Notes: generated by a model not told the origin, from the sequence alone. 64,000 bases of DNA from Rhodospirillales bacterium (GCA_022823235.1 JAJDXO010000030.1:124001-188000); one strand, 5' to 3'. Numbered from the stretch's first letter, positions 1 through 9,140 are shown. Numbers and translations are program-made.

Positions 1-1
1 G

Positions 2-373
2 GATGCCGTCCGCCGCACCGCCCGGGAAGCCTATGACAGGGGCGATTTCCGATCGGCCATCGAACACCTCTCGGCGGTGATCAACATTCTCGGTCCCAAC
101 AGCCGGGCGGCGGTGGAGGATCAGGTGACGCTCGCCCGGTACCTGTCCGCGGTGGCCGATTACGACGCCGCGCTCAGCGTGCTGACCCATGCCGAGCGGC
201 ATCTGCCGGTCGATGCCGGCCTCCTGGTCGACAAGGGGATCGTATTGGCCCGGCTGGAGCGTTTCGAGGAGGCCGAGGCGGTGCTCCAAAGCGCGCTGGC
301 GGCGGGCGCCGACGATCCCGGCCTCTTCGACGCCCTCGCCGGCGTTTCGGCGCGGCTCGGGAAGAACCGGTAG
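2..373 (+). CDS. TPR-repeat protein, C-terminal part (5' end outside window)
   Basis: The open frame enters from the left edge in phase 2 and ends at a TAG at 371-373. The GTG at 77 is an internal valine, because the frame is open to base 2 without interruption. About 123 residues are visible. They are alpha-helical and alanine/leucine-rich, with the small-large-aromatic periodicity of tetratricopeptide repeats (for example AREAYDRGDFRSAIEHL, then LSAVADYDAALSVL and LARLERFEEAEAVL, spaced about 34 residues). TPR proteins are protein-protein scaffolds, and nothing here defines the partner. The function of the missing N-terminal part is unknown. Confidence 0.75.
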   Translation, partial: DAVRRTAREAYDRGDFRSAIEHLSAVINILGPNSRAAVEDQVTLARYLSAVADYDAALSVLTHAERHLPVDAGLLVDKGIVLARLERFEEAEAVLQSALAAGADDPGLFDALAGVSARLGKNR

Positions 374-442
374 ACCCGCCGCTTCGGCGCGTCGGCCGGA
401 ACGTGGCGGTGGCCGAGGGCTGAATGATCAATTGTGGACGAT

Positions 443-1657
443 TTATCCTTGGTCAAAAATGCGTTCAATGCGATGGAGAAACGTATTCACGAATGCATTC
501 GAACCGGCTGCCAGGAATGACTTTATTTCCTCCCGATAGGCTGTGTCGTAGATGTTGGAAAACCGCTTTTTGACAAGAATCCGATACTTCCCGTTATCGC
601 TCTGCCACTCGACAGGCAAATTCAGTTCTCGATCTATTTGACTCCGCTCCTCCCGCAGCGAGGCATAGGCCCTATCGCCGAAATCTCCCCTGTAGAAGGT
701 TAGGTAAACGCCGACTTCGTTCTTTGCCTTGGAGAAATATATTGTGATCCAAGATTGATCCCCGGCCCTTGGTATAATGAATACGTTGCCAATCTTGGTC
801 GGGTTGGGCAGCGGTTGAGATACGTCGTCCAGCCGCAGTTCTGCCAGGAACTCGGTCCAGAAGTCCTGATAAAAGCGTTGCAGATTCGTTAATTCTTCGT
901 CCTCCAACATTTCATCGGCTTGGTCACGGGCTCGGAGGCCTTCGTCGGCAAGTTCGATAACCGAACGTTTAACAATTACAGATTGAGCAATGACTCGTGG
1001 CTGAAGCAGTCGGCCACGTTCCGGCACTTCATAGACTCCCATCTCAACGAGACCGAATGTGAATTGAAGGGTTGCATTCTGATCAAGGAATTCGGTGATC
1101 GCGCCGACACCCTCACGGATACCGTCACCGACGATGAGCAATAAGAAGTCGCCGGTGCGCAGTGAGCGAGATACACCATCGACGAAGGAAGTCTCGTCGA
1201 CGTCAGGGTGCGCGCGCTTTACTGCCTCGAACACATAGTTGCCGGGTTCACCCGCTGCGCGGGACACCTCGCGCTGTAGGTCTTCGTAGGACCAACGGGC
1301 GATTTCCTTTGCGTAGTCCAATATCTGTCCGATTACTTCCCGTCTAGCTTCCGGATTGCGCCACAGTTTCGCTTCGACAAGGACCAGGCGGCCTTCGGGG
1401 GTCGCATAGAGAACGTCGATGTATCCGGCGGGTGTTGACACCTCTCGGGCCAACGGGACCAAGCCCAAAAAACTTTGGTTGATCTCGGAAATTGGAAGAC
1501 ATGCTGGATGGCGAAACATAATGTCCTGCAACCAGCTCTCGTCATAGCCGGACGCCCGGCTGCCAACATCCAGCGGCGTCCGGGTGAGCGGGCACTCAGA
1601 ACCGTCTGGACCGATTAGGACCGGGGTTGCGTATTGGTTTACCATCGCGTCTTCCAT
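443..1657 (-). CDS. PD-(D/E)XK nuclease-like protein (DUF91/NucS-like plus DUF4268-like C-terminus)
   Basis: This 404-residue protein is not tied to a characterised family member. Around residues 75-110 it reads GYIDVLYATPEGRLVLVEAK, the D-(x)n-ExK core of PD-(D/E)XK nucleases, followed by a helix with QILDYAKE. This arrangement is seen in DUF91/NucS-like proteins. The C-terminal about 140 residues (LQRFYQDFWTEFLAEL onward) resemble the DUF4268 module often found in stand-alone nuclease or defence-related proteins. The initiator could be Met1 or Met5 (1645); Met5 has better spacing from a GGAAG. It is a lone gene facing the tRNA-Glu, with no methylase or helicase beside it. Nuclease activity is inferred from the motif only. 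Confidence 0.6.
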   Translation of the reverse strand: MEDAMVNQYATPVLIGPDGSECPLTRTPLDVGSRASGYDESWLQDIMFRHPACLPISEINQSFLGLVPLAREVSTPAGYIDVLYATPEGRLVLVEAKLWRNPEARREVIGQILDYAKEIARWSYEDLQREVSRAAGEPGNYVFEAVKRAHPDVDETSFVDGVSRSLRTGDFLLLIVGDGIREGVGAITEFLDQNATLQFTFGLVEMGVYEVPERGRLLQPRVIAQSVIVKRSVIELADEGLRARDQADEMLEDEELTNLQRFYQDFWTEFLAELRLDDVSQPLPNPTKIGNVFIIPRAGDQSWITIYFSKAKNEVGVYLTFYRGDFGDRAYASLREERSQIDRELNLPVEWQSDNGKYRILVKKRFSNIYDTAYREEIKSFLAAGSNAFVNTFLHRIERIFDQG

Positions 1658-1794
1658 TCCTTGGACTAAGTGATGTCTGCGGCCCCTTAGGATAGGACTT
1701 CGGACAAGGCCCGACGAGATCGAATATCCAACCAGCGGTAGCGACTTGCTTGGCGGCCGGAACGCGGCGACGCGTGACTGAGCGTGGGAAGAAA

Positions 1795-1870
1795 TGGCGT
1801 CCCCAGGGGGACTCGAACCCCCGTTTTCGGCGTGAGAGGCCGATGTCCTAGGCCGCTAGACGATGGGGAC
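1795..1870 (-). tRNA. tRNA-Glu (CTC)
   Basis: On the minus strand a 76-nt cloverleaf can be read. The 7-bp acceptor stem is GTCCCCA/TGGGGAC, the anticodon stem TCGGC/GCCGA encloses loop CTCTCAC (anticodon CTC), and the T arm contains GGTTCGAGTCC. The discriminator base is G and the 3' CCA is encoded. It reads GAG glutamate codons. It stands alone between the nuclease-like gene and the JAMM protease gene. Confidence 0.95.
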
Positions 1871-1960
1871 GGCGCAAAAGGGCGCTCGTCTTAACCCATT
1901 TGGCCCCCCGGGATCAAGTGGGATCAAGTGGCATCGAGCGGCATCAGGTGACTCCGGCGA

Positions 1961-2416
1961 TCAAAATCCGCTGACGGCGCCGTCCACCCGAAGCTCGATC
2001 TGCCGGAAACCGCCGGTTTCGGGGTCTAGAACATGGCCCGCCGATTCACGGGCCTGCCCGGCCAGGACCGAAATGATGACCCAGACCAGTTCCGGTTCAT
2101 ACGCCTGGGCGAGGTCCGTCTCCGAGGGGTGGGCGCCGTGGTCGGGATGGGAGTGATAGTGCCCGATGATCGATTCACCGGTGTGGCGCAAATCGCGCAT
2201 GAGATCGATCCGGACCTGCGGATCGACCTCGAACCGGTCATGGGCGCCGGTCTCGACGACGTTGGGCGAGGCGACCACGCGGCTCACCTCATAGACATGC
2301 CCGTTGAGCACGCCGACCAGAAGGCCGCAGCATTCCTCCGGATAGGCGGCTTCCGCCTCGGCGCCGATCTGCTCGATCTGGCCGGCGGAAAACCGGATCG
2401 CGTCGCCTGAAATCAT
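1961..2416 (-). CDS. JAMM/MPN-family zinc metallopeptidase (Mov34/PAD-1-like, M67)
   Basis: This 151-residue protein is a single JAB/MPN domain. The metal site is visible as H88-S-H90 followed by S98 and D101 (HSHPDHGAHPSETD), and Glu28 in PEECCGLL is the usual catalytic acid. Bacterial JAMM proteins of this size hydrolyse isopeptide-like or small-modifier bonds, or cleave cysteine from sulfur-carrier proteins. No ThiS/MoaD-like carrier or E1-like gene is adjacent, so the substrate cannot be named. It lies 17 bp upstream of the stop-side of nothing else on its strand except the 105-residue membrane protein gene, whose stop is 17 bp away, and the two may be co-transcribed. Confidence 0.85.
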   Translation of the reverse strand: MISGDAIRFSAGQIEQIGAEAEAAYPEECCGLLVGVLNGHVYEVSRVVASPNVVETGAHDRFEVDPQVRIDLMRDLRHTGESIIGHYHSHPDHGAHPSETDLAQAYEPELVWVIISVLAGQARESAGHVLDPETGGFRQIELRVDGAVSGF

Positions 2417-2433
2417 TTCCCGTCAGTCACCGG

Positions 2434-2751
2434 CTATGGGGCCTTGAAGGTGAATTGCCCGGTAATCCCGCCGGTGACGGGGTCCAGGATCACCAGCCGT
2501 TCCGGGCCCTGCCGGGACTGGATATGCACCACGACGCGGCCCGCCGACGGGAGGGCGGACAGGATGCTTTCGCCCTCGGCCAGGGGCACGTCCACATTGC
2601 CGAAGCTTCCCGCGGGGCCGCCGTTGACGATCCCGGAGAAGTCGGCGTCGCCCGATTTCGAGACCAGGCCCCAGGCGACCGCAATCAGGCCGATGACGAT
2701 CAGCACCGCCATCCCAATCACCAATGCGACTAATCCCTTGTGTACACCCAT
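2434..2751 (-). CDS. Small single-pass membrane protein (DUF6476-like)
   Basis: This 105-residue protein has a basic/short N-terminus, one strong transmembrane segment (about residues 7-29, LVALVIGMAVLIVIGLIAV) and a C-terminal beta-rich periplasmic domain with Gly-Asn-Val and LVILDPVTG motifs. It resembles small DUF6476-type proteins that sit head-to-head with RluA-family genes in alphaproteobacteria, but that family assignment is from memory. Its start lies only 23 bp from the start of the divergent pseudouridine synthase gene, so the two promoters must overlap each other's coding ends. Function unknown. Confidence 0.65.
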   Translation of the reverse strand: MGVHKGLVALVIGMAVLIVIGLIAVAWGLVSKSGDADFSGIVNGGPAGSFGNVDVPLAEGESILSALPSAGRVVVHIQSRQGPERLVILDPVTGGITGQFTFKAP

Positions 2752-2774
2752 GAAACTACGTCATTTTCCAGAGG

Positions 2775-3737
2775 ATGACCCCCGCCGGCCGGCAAGATAT
2801 CCGACATGTAACCGTCGATGAGAGCGGCGCGGGGACCCGTTTGGACCGGATGTTGGCGGACGCACTGCCCGACGTATCGCGCAGCCGCGTCAAGGCCCTC
2901 ATCACCGGCGGATCGGTCAGCCAGGCGGGCGCGAGGGTATCCGAGCCCTCCCGGCGGGTCAAACCGGGCGAGGCCTTCGAGGTGCGTATCCCCGAAGCGG
3001 CGCCCGCCGAGCCCGTCGCCCAGCCGATCCCGCTCGCCGTCGTCTTCGAGGACGAACACCTGATCGTCGTGGATAAGCCGGCGGGCCTGGTGGTGCATCC
3101 GGCGGCGGGCAATCCGGACCGGACGCTGGTCAACGCGCTGTTGGCGCATTGCGGCGACTCGCTGTCGGGAATCGGCGGGGTCGCCCGGCCGGGGATCGTC
3201 CATCGCATCGACAAGGATACGTCGGGACTGCTGGTGGCGGCGAAGAACGATGCCGCTCATGCCTCCCTCGCGCGGCAGTTCGCCGAGCATTCCCTGGAGC
3301 GCGCCTACCAGGCGGTGTGCTGGGGGGCGCCGTCGCCCAAGGAAGGCACCATCACCGGAAATATCGGCCGAAATCCGAAGAACCGGAAAAAGATGTCCAT
3401 CGCCGCCCGAGGCGGGAAAGAGGCGGTCACCCGCTACCGGGTGCTGAGGGCGGTCAACCGCTGGGCAAGCCTGGTGGAATGCAGGCTGGAGACGGGGCGC
3501 ACCCATCAAATCCGTGTTCACCTGAGCGCCAGGGGCCATCCCATCGTCGGCGATCCGCTTTACGGCCAGGCCGGCCGGCGCCGGCTGGACGGCGTCGACG
3601 AAGGGTTCGGGAACGCCGTTTCCGGGCTCGGCCGCCAGGCGCTTCACGCCTATCTCCTGGGCTTCGAACACCCGAAAACAGGCGACTTCCTGAGATTTCA
3701 GAGCGACCTGCCCGACGACATAAAAACCCTTCTGTGA
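2775..3737 (+). CDS. rluD: RluA-family 23S rRNA pseudouridine synthase (RluD-like)
   Basis: This 320-residue enzyme isomerises uridine to pseudouridine in RNA. An N-terminal S4-like domain (about residues 20-72, TRLDRMLADALP) precedes the catalytic domain. The RluA signature HRIDKDTSGLLV carries the nucleophile Asp146, and the later motif GRTHQIRVHLSARGHPIVGD is also intact. S4 plus RluA architecture and length fit RluD (large-subunit helix 69), though RluC-type specificity cannot be excluded. The start used leaves a short leader before the S4 domain; the gap to the divergent gene is 23 bp. A copy of the repeat end GAAACTGCTCCAGG lies 14 bp after the stop. Confidence 0.88.
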   Translation: MTPAGRQDIRHVTVDESGAGTRLDRMLADALPDVSRSRVKALITGGSVSQAGARVSEPSRRVKPGEAFEVRIPEAAPAEPVAQPIPLAVVFEDEHLIVVDKPAGLVVHPAAGNPDRTLVNALLAHCGDSLSGIGGVARPGIVHRIDKDTSGLLVAAKNDAAHASLARQFAEHSLERAYQAVCWGAPSPKEGTITGNIGRNPKNRKKMSIAARGGKEAVTRYRVLRAVNRWASLVECRLETGRTHQIRVHLSARGHPIVGDPLYGQAGRRRLDGVDEGFGNAVSGLGRQALHAYLLGFEHPKTGDFLRFQSDLPDDIKTLL

Positions 3738-3765
3738 TGGGCGTTTGGCCGGAAACTGCTCCAGG

Positions 3766-4160
3766 TTCCGGACTCAATTGATTGCGTCATGGCCGGGCGC
3801 AAGTCCGGGGTATCCACATTTCCAATTCTTGAACCACAGAGACGGTGAGACAGTGAGGAGCACCGGTTGAGCCACAAAATAATTACGTCATGGCCGGGCC
3901 CGGACCCGGCCATCCACGTGGATCACCGGGTCAAGCCCGGTGATGACGACTTGCGGGTGAGCGGGGAGCGCCGGAGTCGAAACCTCTTGTCTCAACCTCT
4001 GTGCCTCCGTGTCTCTGTGGTGAATATCCTGGATGCCCCGCACGGAGGCGGGGCATGACGGCTTGGTTTGTGCCATATATCCACTCGTCATACCCCGCTT
4101 TATGCGGGGTATCCACATTTCCAGGCGGGTTTGACATGGTGATGACGACTTGCGGGTGAA
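3766..4160. repeat. Intergenic REP-like mosaic repeat cluster A
   Basis: The gap of nearly 500 bp between the rluD-like gene and purA holds no credible gene. It is built of short palindromes: CATGGCCGGGCCCGGACCCGG and neighbours, the pair CACCGGGTCAAGCCCGGTG, GCCCCGCACGGAGGCGGGGC, and TACCCCGCTTTATGCGGGGTA. The 19-mer GATGACGACTTGCGGGTGA occurs twice (3942-3960, 4141-4159). Long stretches recur in cluster C near 8.8-9.07 kb and, inverted, in cluster B near 6.86-7.1 kb. Short open frames in it simply translate the repeat and are not counted as genes. Hairpins may serve as terminators between the flanking genes. Confidence 0.85.
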
Positions 4161-4222
4161 TGAGGAGAGGGGACAGGGTGAGGGGAGCGCAAAAACGAGA
4201 GTCCCCTAATCGAGTCCGGACC

Positions 4223-5515
4223 CTAGTCGGCGAAGGGATCGCGAACGAGGATCGTATCCTCCCGCTCGGGACTGGTTGAGAGCAGTGCCACCGGGACCTC
4301 GATGAGTTCTTCTATTCGCCGGATGTACTTGATGGCGGTCGCCGGAAGATCGGCCCAGGACCGGGCCCCCTCGGTACTCTCCGACCAGCCCTCCATCGAT
4401 TCGTAGGCCGGTTCCACCCGGGCCTGCGCCGTCATCGACGCCGGCAGGTAGTCGTACGGCTCGCCGCCGATGCGATAACCCGTACAAACCCTGAGTTCCT
4501 CCATGCCGTCCAGCACGTCGAGCTTCGTCAGGGCAATTCCCGTAACGCCGCCGACTTTCAGGGCTTGGCGCACCATCACGGCATCGAACCAGCCGCATCG
4601 CCTTTTTCGGCCCGTCACCGTACCGAATTCGTGACCTCGCTCGCCGAGACGCCGACCGACCTCGTTGTCCTGCTCTGTCGGGAAGGGGCCTTCGCCGACC
4701 CGCGTCGTATAGGCCTTGGTGATGCCAAGCACGAATCCCGCGGCGTCGGGGCCGACACCGCTGCCCGAGGCGGCCTGCCCCGCGACGGTGTTGGAAGAGG
4801 TGACGAACGGGTAGGTCCCGTGATCGATATCCAGCATGGCGCCCTGCGCGCCTTCGAACAGGATACGCTTGCCGGCGCGTCTTGCTTCATCGAGACGCCG
4901 CCACACCGAATCCATGTAGGGCAGGATCTTCGGCGCGACCTCCTGAAGCTGGGCGACCAACTCCGATGCTTCCAGCTCCGCTTCGCCAAGTCCCCGGCGG
5001 AGCGCGTTGTGGTGGACGAGCAAGTTGTCGATCCGGGTCCGCAATGCCGGCAGGTCGGCGAGGTCGCCCAGGCGGATGGCCCGGCGTCCGGCGCGATCCT
5101 CGTACGCCGGGCCGATCCCGCGGCCGGTGGTGCCGATCCGAATTCCCGAGGCTACGCCTTCCCGGGCCTGGTCCAACCGGCTGTGCAGGGGAAGAATCAA
5201 CGCCACATTTTCCGCAATGGCCAAATTCCGGGGAGAAACCTCGACGCCTCGTGCCGTTACGTCCTCGATTTCCCGGAGCAGCGCCCAGGGATCGAGGACC
5301 ACCCCGTTGCCGATCATCGACATTTTTCCGGGACGGACGATCCCCGACGGCAGCAGGCTCAACTTGAACGTTTGACCATCGATGACCAGGGTATGGCCGG
5401 CATTGTGACCGCCTTGAAAGCGGACCACGACGTCCGCCCGTTCCGACAGCCAGTCGACGATCTTTCCCTTGCCTTCATCGCCCCACTGGGCGCCGACCAC
5501 GACCACGTTAGCCAT
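4223..5515 (-). CDS. purA: Adenylosuccinate synthase
   Basis: This 430-residue enzyme condenses IMP with aspartate using GTP, the first step from IMP to AMP. The N-terminal P-loop [16 protein letters not shown], the GGHNAGHT motif and the later [16 protein letters not shown] region are all present. An open frame continues 30 codons upstream but runs through hisZ sequence; the ATG at 5515 gives the family-standard MANVVVVG start and full length. It overlaps the end of hisZ by 8 bp, so the two are translationally coupled, an arrangement common in alphaproteobacteria. Confidence 0.97.
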   Translation of the reverse strand: MANVVVVGAQWGDEGKGKIVDWLSERADVVVRFQGGHNAGHTLVIDGQTFKLSLLPSGIVRPGKMSMIGNGVVLDPWALLREIEDVTARGVEVSPRNLAIAENVALILPLHSRLDQAREGVASGIRIGTTGRGIGPAYEDRAGRRAIRLGDLADLPALRTRIDNLLVHHNALRRGLGEAELEASELVAQLQEVAPKILPYMDSVWRRLDEARRAGKRILFEGAQGAMLDIDHGTYPFVTSSNTVAGQAASGSGVGPDAAGFVLGITKAYTTRVGEGPFPTEQDNEVGRRLGERGHEFGTVTGRKRRCGWFDAVMVRQALKVGGVTGIALTKLDVLDGMEELRVCTGYRIGGEPYDYLPASMTAQARVEPAYESMEGWSESTEGARSWADLPATAIKYIRRIEELIEVPVALLSTSPEREDTILVRDPFAD

Positions 5516-6689
5516 CCTGGGCGTCTCCCCCGGCGTTGATCCCGGAGACCTCGCCGTCGACGAGGATATGCGTGCACCCCAGAGCCCGGGCCCGGTGCGC
5601 TCCATCTTCTTCCGCCGACAGCGACGGTACGGTGATCCACCCCTCGGCCCTCAACCGTCGGGCATCCCCGGGGGCGCTCCCGGTCGGCAAATAAATCCTT
5701 TTCGGCTGCGGCGATTCGGGGAGCGACCGAATGACCGTATCGAGGAACAAGGTGATTCCCGTTGCCGCCTCGCCCGCGGTTTCCGCGCCGTTGCCCGCGA
5801 TATATCGCCCGCCGCGGCCCAATTCGCCCCGGGCCGATTTCGCGAAAATGGTGAAGGTGACCCCGGAATGGTACTCGTAGCCCCGGATTTCCACCGGATC
5901 GATGGTCAGCTCGAGGGATGGCGCTCTCCGCTTCACGATCTCCGCGACCGAGACAAGGTGCGACCATTCACGTTTCGCGTCATCCGGAAGGTCGATCCCG
6001 TTTATCCGCTCGATTGCCGGGGCCGCGCCGCCGGCTGCCTCCAGCAGTTCTCCCAATACCGGTGCGGCCGGTCCTCCGAACTGCTTGATCGCCGCCGCAT
6101 CTTTCTGATTGAGCGCGCCGCGCAGGACGCCGTCATTCCCCTGCAGGTCGACGCCGTGTTCCCGGCAGATCGCCGCGACCAGCGTCGGCAGGCCGAGGTC
6201 CACGCTCAATCCGTCGGAGCCGGCCGCGTTCAGGGCTTCGCCGGCCATCAATATGACCTCGGCGTCGGCTTCCGGTTTGTCCGAGCCGATCAGCTCGGCG
6301 CCGACCTGGGCAAACTGGCGTTCCGGCCGGAGGCTGGAACCGCGCACCCGCAATACCTCGCCCGCATAACTCAGCCGCAGCGGACGGGGCTCGTCGATGA
6401 GCCGCGTCGTGGCGATGCGGGCGACCTGCAGCGTCATGTCGGGCCGAACGCCCAGCATCAATTGCGACACCGGATCCATCATCCGGAAGGTCTGCGAGGA
6501 CGTTGCCTCGCCGCTTCCCGAAACCAAGCTGTCCTCGAACTCGATCAAAGGAGGCTTGACCCGGTCGTAGCCGCGCGAAACGAACGCCGAAATCAGCGTC
6601 TCGCGAACGGACGCCTCATTTTCGGCATCCGGCGGCAGGACATCCTTCAGCCCGGCGGGGAGGAGGGCACGGTGCACTTTATCGGTCAT
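5508..6689 (-). CDS. hisZ: ATP phosphoribosyltransferase regulatory subunit
   Basis: This 393-residue protein is a histidyl-tRNA-synthetase paralogue that lacks aminoacylation and binds the short form of HisG to make the first enzyme of histidine synthesis allosteric. The HisRS-like motif 2 region ([12 protein letters not shown] followed by [13 protein letters not shown]) and the C-terminal GRGGRYIAG motif 3-like segment are visible, while a HisRS anticodon domain is missing. The presence of HisZ implies a short-form HisG elsewhere; none is in the window. The 3' end overlaps purA by 8 bp. Confidence 0.93.
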   Translation of the reverse strand: MTDKVHRALLPAGLKDVLPPDAENEASVRETLISAFVSRGYDRVKPPLIEFEDSLVSGSGEATSSQTFRMMDPVSQLMLGVRPDMTLQVARIATTRLIDEPRPLRLSYAGEVLRVRGSSLRPERQFAQVGAELIGSDKPEADAEVILMAGEALNAAGSDGLSVDLGLPTLVAAICREHGVDLQGNDGVLRGALNQKDAAAIKQFGGPAAPVLGELLEAAGGAAPAIERINGIDLPDDAKREWSHLVSVAEIVKRRAPSLELTIDPVEIRGYEYHSGVTFTIFAKSARGELGRGGRYIAGNGAETAGEAATGITLFLDTVIRSLPESPQPKRIYLPTGSAPGDARRLRAEGWITVPSLSAEEDGAHRARALGCTHILVDGEVSGINAGGDAQDG

Positions 6690-6839
6690 GTGGGGCCGGT
6701 TTTGTCGGTTTGGTCAAATCCGAGGGCGAAGATACAGCCAAATTGCGATTTGGCAATCGCGCGCCTTGGCGGCGACTTGGCTCACCGCGTTTCACTGTTT
6801 CGCCAAGTGCTTCCATCGGCCCCGGGATCATCCGGCGAA

Positions 6840-7131
6840 CCAGGGGTGGGGGCGGCGCTCCTCACTGTCTCACCGTCTCTGTGGTTCAAGAATTCGAAAT
6901 GTGGATACCCCGGACTTGTGCCGGGGTATGACGCAGTTATTTTTTGCCTCGACCGCTCCCCGTTCACCCGCAAGTCGTCATCACCATGTCAAATAAGGTC
7001 AATTCGTCCGAATTGACCTTATTTGACCCGGCCTTCAGTCGGCCGAAGCCGACTTTCGGACGGCGTAGGCCGGTGATCCACGCCTGGCGGCAGGCGGTAC
7101 ACGTGGATGGCCGGGTCCTTGCCCGGCCATG
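6840..7131. repeat. Intergenic REP-like mosaic repeat cluster B
   Basis: The 480-bp gap between hisZ and the glycosyltransferase has no gene. About 6861-6910 is the inverse of the segment at about 3818-3866 in cluster A (CACTGTCTCACCGTCTCTGTG). The 19-mer is present inverted at 6964-6982. A further hairpin unit, GGCCGGGTCCTTGCCCGGCC, lies near 7112-7131 and matches units in clusters A and C. Bases 6690-6840, before the cluster, show nothing recognisable beyond a possible hisZ promoter. Confidence 0.8.
6988..7027. repeat. 40-bp perfect palindrome (19-bp arms)
   Basis: Arms GTCAAATAAGGTCAATTCG and its exact reverse complement flank a 2-base TC centre. The inner 22 bp (GGTCAATTCG-TC-CGAATTGACC) recurs at 8777-8798 inside cluster C. 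In both places it interrupts sequence that is contiguous with other repeat modules, as if inserted there. No gene product is associated. Confidence 0.85.
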
Positions 7132-7172
7132 ACGCTTTACCGATTGCCGCGGGTGCGCGGCGCGTCCGCGGC

Positions 7173-8150
7173 TCAGAGATCGAGGTGCAGGGGCGATGTC
7201 GGAACGTTCCGCGTATCGAAATTCATGAATCCAAGGAACAGCTGTATTCCGACCAAAAAGGTCAATGCCGGGAGAATTATGGTCCCGGTGGAGGCGGGGA
7301 CATTGGTCGTTATGCTGTCGTACCAGTGCACGCCGCCGAATATCAGTGCGAAGCCGATCAAAATCAGCCCGGCGATCAGTTCCACGGATGCAATGGTGAA
7401 ATCACGGAGGAAGTACGAATAGATCAGCCGCCGAAAGGTATTGGCAATGTTCTTGCCGAGAAACGGCATCAGGATTTTCCAGATCACAAGGGAGCTGCGC
7501 TCGTCGCCATAGATGGCCGGGATAGGGACATCCGCGACGACGGCCCGCAGCGTATTCAGCCGGAACAGCATGTCGGACTCGAAAAAGAACCCGTTGTCGA
7601 TCTTGGCAACCGGCAGCAACTCGGCCACGCGCCGGTCGATCGCGGTGTATCCGTTCGTCGGATCGAAAATATTCCAATAGCCGCTCGACATCTTCGTGGC
7701 GAAGGACAGAAAGAGATTGCCGAAGAGGCGGACCTTGGGCATCGCGGAAACGCTCTCAACGCTGTGAAACCGATTTCCCTTCGTGTAGTCGGCCTTGCCG
7801 TCGACGATTGGACGGACCAGCTTATGCAGCTCCTTCGGATTCATCTGTCCGTCACCATCCAATTTGACGATCACGTCCATTTTGTCGTCGATTGCCCGGC
7901 GGTAGCCGGCCAGCGTCGCTCCGCCAACGCCCTTGTTTTCCGATAGTTTCAGCACCGTGACGCGGGGATCGGAACAGGACTCTTCGACCAGATCGCCGGT
8001 CCCGTCCGGACAGGCATCGTCGATCACGTAAATTCTCTCGACTTCGTCCCCTATGCCGGCCAAAACCCCGAGAATTCTCTCGGTTTCGCGGTAACAAGGG
8101 ATCACGGCGGCGATTTTCTTCTTCGCGGCGCTGTCCGTTTCGGCGTGCAT
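7173..8150 (-). CDS. Family 2 glycosyltransferase with C-terminal membrane segments (DPM1/GtrB-like)
   Basis: The chosen ATG at 8150 gives 325 residues and is preceded by a GGACGGG-type ribosome site; an in-frame ATG 20 codons upstream lacks one. The GT-A fold is visible: IAAVIPCYRETERI, YVIDDACPDGTGD, KLDGDGQMNP (the DxD-like metal site), and FDPTNGYTAID. Two hydrophobic segments at the C-terminus (ELIAGLILIGFALIFGG and IILPALTFLVGIQLFLGF) anchor it in the inner membrane. Such enzymes move a sugar from a nucleotide to polyprenyl phosphate or to a lipid-linked acceptor. Acceptor and sugar are not determinable, and no surface-polysaccharide genes are adjacent. Confidence 0.85.
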   Translation of the reverse strand: MHAETDSAAKKKIAAVIPCYRETERILGVLAGIGDEVERIYVIDDACPDGTGDLVEESCSDPRVTVLKLSENKGVGGATLAGYRRAIDDKMDVIVKLDGDGQMNPKELHKLVRPIVDGKADYTKGNRFHSVESVSAMPKVRLFGNLFLSFATKMSSGYWNIFDPTNGYTAIDRRVAELLPVAKIDNGFFFESDMLFRLNTLRAVVADVPIPAIYGDERSSLVIWKILMPFLGKNIANTFRRLIYSYFLRDFTIASVELIAGLILIGFALIFGGVHWYDSITTNVPASTGTIILPALTFLVGIQLFLGFMNFDTRNVPTSPLHLDL

Positions 8151-8308
8151 CGATGGTTTTTCCCGTCCTCGATTGCTACGGACCATAGTCAGCATGCCGA
8201 AACGGCGCAAGCTGGGGCGCTATTTGTCGTTTATTTTCTGTGGATTACCGAGTATCGCTATCCGTGCCCGGTGTTTGCGACACGGGCCGGGAAATCGGGG
8301 TGTGTTCC

Positions 8309-8674
8309 ATGTCCAAGACGGTCCTGATCGTCGAAGACAATGAGCTCAATATGAAGCTCCTCAACGATCTGTTGCAGGCGAACGGCTACGATACGCTGCA
8401 GGCCAACGACGGGCTCGAAGCCATGGAACTGACCCGCAACCACCGCCCGGACCTTATCCTCATGGATATTCAGCTGCCGACAATTTCCGGCCTGGACGTG
8501 GTTAAGCGGCTAAAGAGCGATGAAGATGTCGCCGATATCCCGGTGATTGCCGTTACGGCTTTCGCGATGAGGGGGGATGAAGAGAAATTTCGCGACGGCG
8601 GCTGTGACGGATATATCGCCAAGCCCATCTCCGTGCCCGCTTTTCTCGAGACGGTCGCCGCGTTCCTGAACTAG
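8309..8674 (+). CDS. divK: Single-domain response regulator DivK
   Basis: This 121-residue protein is a bare receiver domain. The acidic pair is at ED (residues 9-10), the phospho-acceptor is Asp53 (LILMDIQLP), with TAFAM and KPIS for the conserved Thr and Lys. The string [18 protein letters not shown] and the [12 protein letters not shown] end are nearly those of Caulobacter DivK, which controls cell-cycle kinases and polar development. The ATG at 8309 is preferred over one 23 codons upstream because it places the receiver at the N-terminus. No PleD-like gene follows in this window; a repeat cluster does. Confidence 0.92.
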   Translation: MSKTVLIVEDNELNMKLLNDLLQANGYDTLQANDGLEAMELTRNHRPDLILMDIQLPTISGLDVVKRLKSDEDVADIPVIAVTAFAMRGDEEKFRDGGCDGYIAKPISVPAFLETVAAFLN

Positions 8675-9105
8675 GGTTCGGACTCAATTGAGCCGCCATA
8701 TGAGTGTTGCGGCGATGAGGACGGACGCCGGGTGAGGGGGTGAGCCTACGAGCCATAAAATAATTACGTCATGTAAGGTCAATTCGTCCGAATTGACCGA
8801 GCCGGGCAAGGACCCGGCCATCCACGTGGATCACCGGGTCCTTGCCCGGTGATGACGACTTGCGGGTGAGACGGTGAGGAGCACCGGGATTGAAACCTCT
8901 CCTCTCAACCTCTGTGCCTCCGTGCCTCTGTGGTGAATATCCTGGATGCCCCGAACAAGTCGGGGCATGACGGCTTGGTTTGTGCCGTATATCCACTCGT
9001 CATACCCCGCTTTATGCGGGGTATCCACATTTCCAGACGGGTTTTACATGGTGATGACGACTTGCGGGTGAGTGAGCGCGCAAAAAAAGGGAATCTCCTA
9101 ATCAA
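8675..9105. repeat. Intergenic REP-like mosaic repeat cluster C
   Basis: The gap between divK and rpmG carries no gene. It begins with GGTTCGGACTCAATTGA (also found after the rluD-like gene at about 3765). It then repeats, with small changes, most of cluster A from about 3878 to 4160, including the hairpin CACCGGGTCCTTGCCCGGTG, the GCCCCGAACAAGTCGGGGC hairpin and TACCCCGCTTTATGCGGGGTA. The 19-mer occurs at 8851-8869 and 9053-9071. A 22-bp palindrome sits at 8777-8798. Confidence 0.85.
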
Positions 9106-9140
9106 GCGCAGACCCAAGAGCAGTATCCGGGCAGAGCCGT

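Noticed and set aside
3867-4137. Small ORFs in repeat cluster A (similar ones near 8831-9028)
   Set aside because: They translate the GCCGGG/CCCGGT palindromes into the familiar spurious peptides rich in PGPDPAIHVD; not genes.
5469-7016. 515-residue plus-strand open frame across hisZ and cluster B
   Set aside because: Antisense to hisZ and part of purA, then runs into repeats; no ribosome site or motif.
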